Positions 34,497 through 39,781 of a stretch of 39,781 nt of DNA are shown one piece after another. The notes below the pieces were generated by a model. It was not told the DNA's origin, ran no database searches, and worked only from the letters and a program-made list of their open reading frames with translations. Origin of the DNA: Schizochytrium sp. CCTCC M209059 (lineage: Eukaryota > Sar > Bigyra > Thraustochytrida > Thraustochytriidae); assembly GCA_000818945.1 (NCBI GenBank), contig KN805373.1, forward strand, positions 1,129,208 to 1,168,988, read 5' to 3'. The first letter of the stretch is position 1, and every line of letters begins with the position of its first letter. Position numbers and translations under genes: made by a program.

Positions 34497-35533
34497 GACG
34501 ACTCCGTGCACGTCCGTCAGACAGACCGACTGACCACCAGCGCTTTGGCCCTCGGCGGGCGATGGGGTTCAGACACGTGCAGCCCCGGACGAGGGATGCC
34601 CGTCTTGTCCCTCTGCAAGCCACTACGCGGTCTCTGGGCGCGCGCTCGCCGATGCCGGATCGAAGCTAATTTGCAAGGCGGACCTTCATCTCCATCGATC
34701 GTCCTTGTCGTCGTCATTTGACAAAAGCCAAGTGTCCCAGTCCCGCTAACCTCGTATGACACTCACAACTTCGCAAGTCGGAAAGGTATTCTTTGAGCTT
34801 TGCAAACCACTGCAGGGCAAGCAAGGTGGGCGATCTGCTTGACCTTGTGTGCCACTACAACTTGCACGGGGCCTCAAGATGGAGGGAATGCCCGCCACAG
34901 CCGACGCGCAAGAACTCCGGATTGTGAACGCCAGTGACTGCGCACGGCAAAGTTGTCCTGCCGCCAAATGACACTCGAGGACGCGATAATCAAGCACGAA
35001 GTGCAGTGCAGTGCAGTGAAACTCGTTCTGGTACGCACGCTAGCCGCGCCTTGACAGCCAAGTAAGCCGATCATGTGAACGAGCCAGGAAACCAGCTGAC
35101 GTCCACAAGGGCGACGAAATGCAGTTCGGAGACAGGGCGGGCCAGACTGAATTGCCTATATCTTTGTCCTATGCAGATTGCCCCGAGGGGCAATATACAA
35201 TGTCCCGGATGCTTGGGCCGTCACGATTCACCGCCCTCTAGAGCAGTCACGCTAAAAAAGAGGAGGGACCCTCTACTTAAAACCACGGAGGGTTCCCTAG
35301 ACAGCGAGACGGCCCCCAAAAGTGTCACAAACATTCAACAGTCCCGGATCGTCCGGTGCTGCTGTACGTTCTCTCGATCGCACGCGCGTGCGCCACTCGC
35401 GTCCGAGAATTGTGCAAGTAGCAGCAAGAAAAAGGTCGAAGGCTCGTCTGTAACAGAGGCCAAGTATCAATCATTCGGAAAGGAGTAAATCAACTGAAAT
35501 AGACCGCATCATCATAGGCGCGTCACGTACGCG
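34497..35533. other. Divergent promoter between cystatin-like and GPCR genes
   Basis: 1037 bp without a supported gene. A 137-codon open frame (35075-35488) has no domain and starts without conserved context, so I leave it out. There is an imperfect hairpin (GGACCCTC at 35266-35273 with GAGGGTTCC at 35288-35296) and a GTGCAGTGCAGTGCAGTG run near 35001-35018. Composition is lower in GC than the coding DNA in the last 300 bp before the GPCR. Confidence 0.45.
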
Positions 35534-38137
35534 ATGAAGTCGTTCTTGTGCGCAGCTCTGTGCCTTGTCCTCTTGACAGATGTCCGCGCGCACTATGCTA
35601 ATATTCAGCTTATGGGCCTCCATGGCGTCCTCTCCGACGACGTCTTCACGCAATACGATATGGAGGCAGAAGTTCCGCACGTAGCCATGCTTATGGCTGC
35701 TCGCATGTGCGAGGATGGTGACGGTTCGGTGATATCCGAGCTGGCGTCTCGATCAACGCAGTGTCCCGGGTTGCACTTTAACTTTACGGCCTCGGACTCT
35801 CAGTTTGACCCAGCGTCTGCCGTTCAGGTTCTGCTGGACGGAATTCACTCTTCGAACCCTACCAATTTTGTCGTTGGCCCCACACGTTCGGCCTCCGCCC
35901 TTCCGGTTTCACTCGTGGCCGGTTCGGAAAATGTCGGTGTCATCTCGGCGACAGCAAGCTCGCAAGACCTTTCGGATCGTGCCGAGTACAGCAAGTTTGT
36001 ACGTGTCATTCCATCTGACAAAGGTACGACCAAGGTCGCCGCGCAGCTCGCAAGCTGGTACGATCTAAATCATATCGGACTCGTCCACGCCGACGACTCC
36101 TTTGGGTCATCGTTCCGTGATGACTTCGAACAAGCATGCGAGGAAGCTGGTGTGACGCTGCATTCCGAGGGATTTCGTGTAGGCGACACCACCGGCGCCG
36201 CGAACGCAATGGCCACTCTTGGAAATGAAAAGCTCAATGTCATTCTGCTTCTCGCATGGGACGAGGACATTTTGGCGATTGCGGACTACGCACTGGACAA
36301 TGGCATGATGGGCAAGGGCAAGCTACTCATTTTCCTGGATGCGGTCACTGATGCCAACCTCGATGCCCTGGCGGCACGGTCCGAGGCTCTCGCAACTGCG
36401 CTTGTGCGTCACCAGCGCCTTTCGGTAAAGACGGCGTTCGAGACGACGAGGACTAAAAACTTTCGCCACAGCTGGGCAGACCTCCAGTACGACAGCTCTT
36501 TCATGACATATGTCAACGAACGTCTTCCCGGCGGTCGGCTCTTTCGGGTTCCAACCAAAGGCACGTATGCGTCGCGACAGGTCGACGTGGATTTCTTTGA
36601 GACGTATACGACGGACGCGCTCGTGCAGACCGTCTCGCTGCACTTTGATGCCGTCGTTGCGTCGTGCCGAGCGTTGTGCATGGCTTATGAAAAGCACGGA
36701 ACGATCTCAAACATGCAAAACGTGATTGACATGATGTCCAACGAGAATTTTGTCTTTTCTGGGCTCACGGGCAGCATGGTTTTGGATGCATCGACCGGGT
36801 CGCGCAACATCAGCTCCGTGTCGTATTCTCTGAGCTCCCTCGCGCTCGACGCAACCAACAACAGCACCTTCTCTCTTGAAGAGGTCGCAGTGTGGTCCAG
36901 CGACAAGTGGGCGACAACCAACGGGGACCTCATCTTTCCCGGTGACACCACGGAGGTACCTTTGGCAACGGAGACGGTGATAGAAGATCTCAACCAGATC
37001 CACCCAGGCGTGCGCGGACTCATGTTTTCTCTCATGGTGGTCACGGAAGTTTCGTGCATTTACTTTATCATCTGGACATTCATGAACAAAAAGAGCCGGG
37101 TGGTGGTCAAGTCGCAGCCCGAGTTCCTCGTCATTTCCCTGGTTGGCGTGATGATCTCCACCGCCGCAGTGATTCCTCTTGGTATGGACGATGGCATCTT
37201 GCACTCTTCCCTGGGTCTCGATGTCTCATGCAACGCATGGATTCTCTTATGGACTTTTGGAAACACCATTCTCTACGGTGCTCTTATTACCAAATTGTAC
37301 CGTATTCTTCGCATCTTCGAGAACCCTTCTCTCCGCACAATGAAAATCTCGAACAAGGATCTCTACCTTCGCATTTTGGCCATGCTCGCCTTCACCTCTT
37401 CCATCCTCACCCTTTGGTTTTCGCTCGATCCAATGTACTACGAGCGTCGCGTCGACCCCATTTACTCTGGCGTCGAAGTTGATTCGTATGGAAATCTCCT
37501 CGAGTCCTATGGCTTGTGCACCGATCGCCGTGGACTGTCAACCATCTTTCTGGCCATTGTCTTTTGTAAGAACGGCCTCAAGTTTGCCGGAACGACATAC
37601 ATGGCGTACAAGTGCCGGCACGTTGACAAGCAGTTTCAGGAAAGTGCGTACATTTTCATGGCTGTCGCTAGCATGCTTCAGCTCTACACCCTCGGAGTGC
37701 CCATTATGTTTGCAATCGAGCTCAAGCAGACCACAGTTCGTTTTCTCGTCTTTGGCGGTCTCATTGTTATTAACAACTTTGTGCTGGCAGCGCTCGTCAT
37801 GGTTCCCAAGATTCGCCTTGTGCGACAACGTGCCGAGCGCGTGGTACAGAAATCCAAGCAAGTCACGGGTCATGAAGCGACTGCGACCTCGCAAGCCATC
37901 AAGAACGACAAATTCGTTGTTAGTGACGAGGGCAACGACGTCAACGACTTTGATTTTGCCCGAGCTCTCCGTCATCAGGCGCCATCGGTTTCCTTCGCAG
38001 ACATGTACCCGACCCGTGAATCTGATGATGAAGGGGGCGATGGTGATGTCAGCGACGCTGAGGACGATAACGATGCAGCTAACGGACGGGATAGGAGGAG
38101 ACGGTCGGCCAAGCAGGCTGCTGTTCGCATGGCCTGA
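35534..38137 (+). CDS. Class C G-protein-coupled receptor, GABA-B-like
   Basis: 867-aa receptor. Signal peptide (1-19, MKSFLCAALCLVLLTDVRA). Extracellular ligand-binding domain of the periplasmic-binding/ANF-receptor type (about 20-485), with FDPASAVQVLLDGI, NFVVGPTRSASALPVSLVA, VRVIPSDKGTTKVAAQLASWY and HIGLVHADDSFGSSFRDDFEQA typical of lobe 1, plus several Asn glycosylation sites. Seven-helix 7tm_3 domain (about 495-757), starting GVRGLMFSLMVVTEV and including EFLVISLVGVMIS, CNAWILLWTFGNTILYGALITKLYRILRIF (helix 3 and loop 2), and helix 7 FLVFGGLIVINNFVLAALV. There is no cysteine-rich domain between the lobes and the membrane, as in GABA-B rather than metabotropic glutamate or calcium receptors. 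The C-tail (760-867) is Ser/Asp-rich and acidic then basic. Ligand unknown; an amino-acid-like ligand is plausible for sensing. Confidence 0.92.
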   Translation: MKSFLCAALCLVLLTDVRAHYANIQLMGLHGVLSDDVFTQYDMEAEVPHVAMLMAARMCEDGDGSVISELASRSTQCPGLHFNFTASDSQFDPASAVQVLLDGIHSSNPTNFVVGPTRSASALPVSLVAGSENVGVISATASSQDLSDRAEYSKFVRVIPSDKGTTKVAAQLASWYDLNHIGLVHADDSFGSSFRDDFEQACEEAGVTLHSEGFRVGDTTGAANAMATLGNEKLNVILLLAWDEDILAIADYALDNGMMGKGKLLIFLDAVTDANLDALAARSEALATALVRHQRLSVKTAFETTRTKNFRHSWADLQYDSSFMTYVNERLPGGRLFRVPTKGTYASRQVDVDFFETYTTDALVQTVSLHFDAVVASCRALCMAYEKHGTISNMQNVIDMMSNENFVFSGLTGSMVLDASTGSRNISSVSYSLSSLALDATNNSTFSLEEVAVWSSDKWATTNGDLIFPGDTTEVPLATETVIEDLNQIHPGVRGLMFSLMVVTEVSCIYFIIWTFMNKKSRVVVKSQPEFLVISLVGVMISTAAVIPLGMDDGILHSSLGLDVSCNAWILLWTFGNTILYGALITKLYRILRIFENPSLRTMKISNKDLYLRILAMLAFTSSILTLWFSLDPMYYERRVDPIYSGVEVDSYGNLLESYGLCTDRRGLSTIFLAIVFCKNGLKFAGTTYMAYKCRHVDKQFQESAYIFMAVASMLQLYTLGVPIMFAIELKQTTVRFLVFGGLIVINNFVLAALVMVPKIRLVRQRAERVVQKSKQVTGHEATATSQAIKNDKFVVSDEGNDVNDFDFARALRHQAPSVSFADMYPTRESDDEGGDGDVSDAEDDNDAANGRDRRRRSAKQAAVRMA

Positions 38138-38338
38138 TCAGTCTCGGGCTGGTACGTCACGTTCGCTTTTTACATTTTTTCTCATGCACGCAATTTTCTT
38201 TTTTTGTCAATGGTTGTGCTCTTTATCAGGGATATTGGAAGAGAAAGGGCTACCCACCTGCATCCCTCCTCACACTATTGCTCTTGACATGTCTTACCTT
38301 TGTTCTCAAACGAGAGACAAAGGAAAGGATCACATGTT

Positions 38339-39451
38339 TCAGTTACTGTCGTCGAGCGCAAACTTTTGCATGTACACTTCACTGCCTCCAGGGAGCCTGC
38401 CGTAACTGCGAGTGTAGCTTTCTTGCGCGGCGAAGCAGATCTTTGCTGCCTCTTTGAAGGCGGCGGCTTCATCTTCCGACAGTGGCTCGCTCTCACAAAA
38501 GCATGCCAGGTTCGACGCGCAATGAGACGGCTTGCTCGCGCCAAAAATGATACCATCCGATCCTGAAACGTACGAGTGGTGGCGAATCCAAGCAAAGGCC
38601 TTTTTCACCATGTTCTCCTTGCCGACGGTCTCCGCAATCAAGTTGCAGGCGTCAATGTTCAATTCGTGGCCATACCGCGCGCGGTACAACTTGTGACCCT
38701 GGCCAGTCATTGGCGTCTTGATGGAAGAAGGCACGAAATCAAACTGGCTTGAAAAGCGGCCCTCCTTGGCCTCCGTAATGTCCTCCATGGTAGAATAGCG
38801 ACCCGTGAGGAGGCCTCCAGCGAGTGGGTTGTACGCGTAAATGCGCATACCGAGCGTCCGCAGAGCGGGAAAGAGCTCAGGCTCAAGGGTACGGTTCAGC
38901 CCGCTGTACACGCCTTGGTACACGGTGGGGGCAACCCAGCCATTTGTTTCGCAAAGGTTCACGATGCGAACAACGTCCCACGCGGCATAGTTCGAAAGGC
39001 CGAGCTCCTCAAATTTGCCCGCCTTGTAGAGCTCGTTGCAGGCCTCGAGCGTCTCTTCGACGTCGACGCGCATTTCCGGCAGGTGAAGATAGAAGACGTG
39101 CACGCAGTCCATTTGCAAGGCCTCGAGGCTATCCTCAAGCTGCTTGCGGACACCTTCCGCGGAGAGGGGGGTCACCACCGGCGCAGCCTTGGTATGGACC
39201 TGAATGTTCTTCCCAGACCAGGGCTGACCCTCTTGCTTGAGAAGCTCGCCGATAAGCTCCTCCGTTTGCCCGGCCTGGTACACGCGGGCGGTGTCGAGGA
39301 TCGGGTCGCAGCCAATTTCCTCACAGGCCTCGACCAGGTTCGCGAGCATCTCTCCGGCCTCCTTCTCGCGAACCTGGGCCTCGCGTCCCCACGTCATCGT
39401 GCCCAGCACGGGGCCCGCGGGCGCGCGTCCATCCCACGCCTTGGCGCTCAT
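38339..39451 (-). CDS. Aldo-keto reductase, AKR7/aflatoxin-aldehyde-reductase type
   Basis: NADPH-dependent carbonyl reductase on a TIM barrel, 370 aa from the ATG at 39451 (AAGATGA). Catalytic tetrad: Asp53, Tyr58 (ILDTARVYQAGQTEE), Lys88 (VHTKA), His123 (FYLHLPE). AKR7-like blocks are GTMTWG (17-22), GLSNYAAWDVVRI, YQGVYSGLNRTLEPELFPALR and YNPLAGGLLTGRY. The cofactor region SDGIIFGASKPSHCASNLACF follows near the C-terminus. The open frame continues upstream to another ATG at 39700, adding 83 Arg/Ser/Lys-rich residues that could be a mitochondrial presequence, but that ATG has a poor context. I take 39451 as the main start. Likely role: detoxifying reactive aldehydes in the cytosol. Confidence 0.93.
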   Translation of the reverse strand: MSAKAWDGRAPAGPVLGTMTWGREAQVREKEAGEMLANLVEACEEIGCDPILDTARVYQAGQTEELIGELLKQEGQPWSGKNIQVHTKAAPVVTPLSAEGVRKQLEDSLEALQMDCVHVFYLHLPEMRVDVEETLEACNELYKAGKFEELGLSNYAAWDVVRIVNLCETNGWVAPTVYQGVYSGLNRTLEPELFPALRTLGMRIYAYNPLAGGLLTGRYSTMEDITEAKEGRFSSQFDFVPSSIKTPMTGQGHKLYRARYGHELNIDACNLIAETVGKENMVKKAFAWIRHHSYVSGSDGIIFGASKPSHCASNLACFCESEPLSEDEAAAFKEAAKICFAAQESYTRSYGRLPGGSEVYMQKFALDDSN

Positions 39452-39781
39452 CTTTGTTTCACTATTCTCCAAGCCCAACTCCGGCACTCTGACACTCCGG
39501 CTTTGCTCTTGCTTCGCGGCGTTGATGCGGTTTTGCTTGCGCTGCTGCGATGCGGGTCTGCTCTTCCCCGGCTCATGGAATGTCTTCCGCGCATTCCCTC
39601 GTCCGCCACGTGCGGATTCAGACTCTGTCGTAAAAGCGCACGACAGAGATTTTTTTTTTGGCACCAGGAGAGAACTTTGCACTAAAACTCTGCCGTGCAT
39701 GTGCTACGTACGTACTTCTCGGCGGCCACGGCCGCGACAGGCAGCGTCCGCCGCGCCGCGCCCCGCCCCCGCCGCGCCGCC
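39452..39781. other. Upstream region of the AKR gene, GC-rich at the window end
   Basis: 330 bp. Open in the AKR frame up to an ATG at 39700, so part may encode an N-terminal extension. An A8 run in the AKR sense (T8 on +, about 39651-39658) lies in it. The last 60 bp are extremely GC-rich (CCGCGCC-type repeats). No other gene seen. Confidence 0.45.

Noticed and set aside
35075..35488. 137-codon open frame before the GPCR
   Set aside because: No recognisable domain, no compositional coding signal, and it lies in an otherwise regulatory gap.
39452..39700. 83-residue extension of the AKR to an ATG at 39700
   Set aside because: Weak start context and no family counterpart; kept only as an alternative (possible presequence).

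Overview
This window is nuclear DNA of a eukaryotic protist. It holds about nineteen protein genes plus one weak small candidate, most of them intronless. I see no operon, bacterial ribosome binding site, CRISPR array, insertion sequence or tRNA. The gene content includes a RanGAP, a NEDD8-activating E1 subunit, a formin, an axonemal dynein light chain and the ciliary-tip protein CEP104, so the organism builds motile flagella. Compact, mostly intron-free genes, GC-rich leaders full of 4-base tandem arrays, a two-lobed PqiA membrane protein and a class C GPCR fit a heterotrophic stramenopile, most likely a thraustochytrid (labyrinthulomycete). The lineage is an inference from gene style and cannot be proven from the sequence alone.

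Layout. 1-2.3 kb: a ubiquitin-conjugating E2 (+) converging on a GT60 GlcNAc-transferase (-). 2.3-5.8 kb: a 3.5 kb gene-free stretch with a three-copy ~95-103 bp minisatellite and then very GC-rich DNA with many 4-5 base repeats, leading to an unrecognised acidic 139-aa protein. 6.7-8.7 kb: 6-phosphogluconolactonase (-), a possible 80-aa membrane protein (-) and a DNAL4-type dynein light chain (+, one intron). 9.1-13.7 kb: RanGAP (-, one intron), a TIP30-like NAD(P)-binding protein (+) and a histidine phosphatase (+). 13.9-24.5 kb: a giant PH-ankyrin-WW-FH2 formin (-), a membrane beta-lactamase-like hydrolase (+) and CEP104 (-). 25.4-30.5 kb: NAE1/ULA1 (+, one intron) and a claudin-like/PqiA fusion (-). 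31-39.7 kb: F-box/RCC1 protein (+), thioredoxin-fold protein (+), secreted cystatin-like protein (-), class C GPCR (+) and AKR7-type aldo-keto reductase (-).

Strands alternate almost gene by gene, so nearly every intergenic gap is either a shared divergent promoter or a short convergent 3' region. The three introns found are all phase 0, have GTAAGT or GTACGT donors and CAG acceptors, and are 144-292 bp long. Links between genes are thematic: cytoskeleton/cilium (formin, CEP104, DNAL4), ubiquitin-like modification (E2, NAE1, F-box protein), and pentose-phosphate/redox metabolism (6PGL, TIP30, AKR, thioredoxin-like).

Most noteworthy: the formin architecture, the claudin-like/PqiA fusion, a 6PGL with both a signal-peptide-like N-terminus and a C-terminal AKL peroxisomal signal, a GT60 enzyme with membrane segments at both ends, an E2 with HPS in place of HPN, the RanGAP first exon recovered behind a CTG repeat, and tetranucleotide arrays sitting next to start codons.
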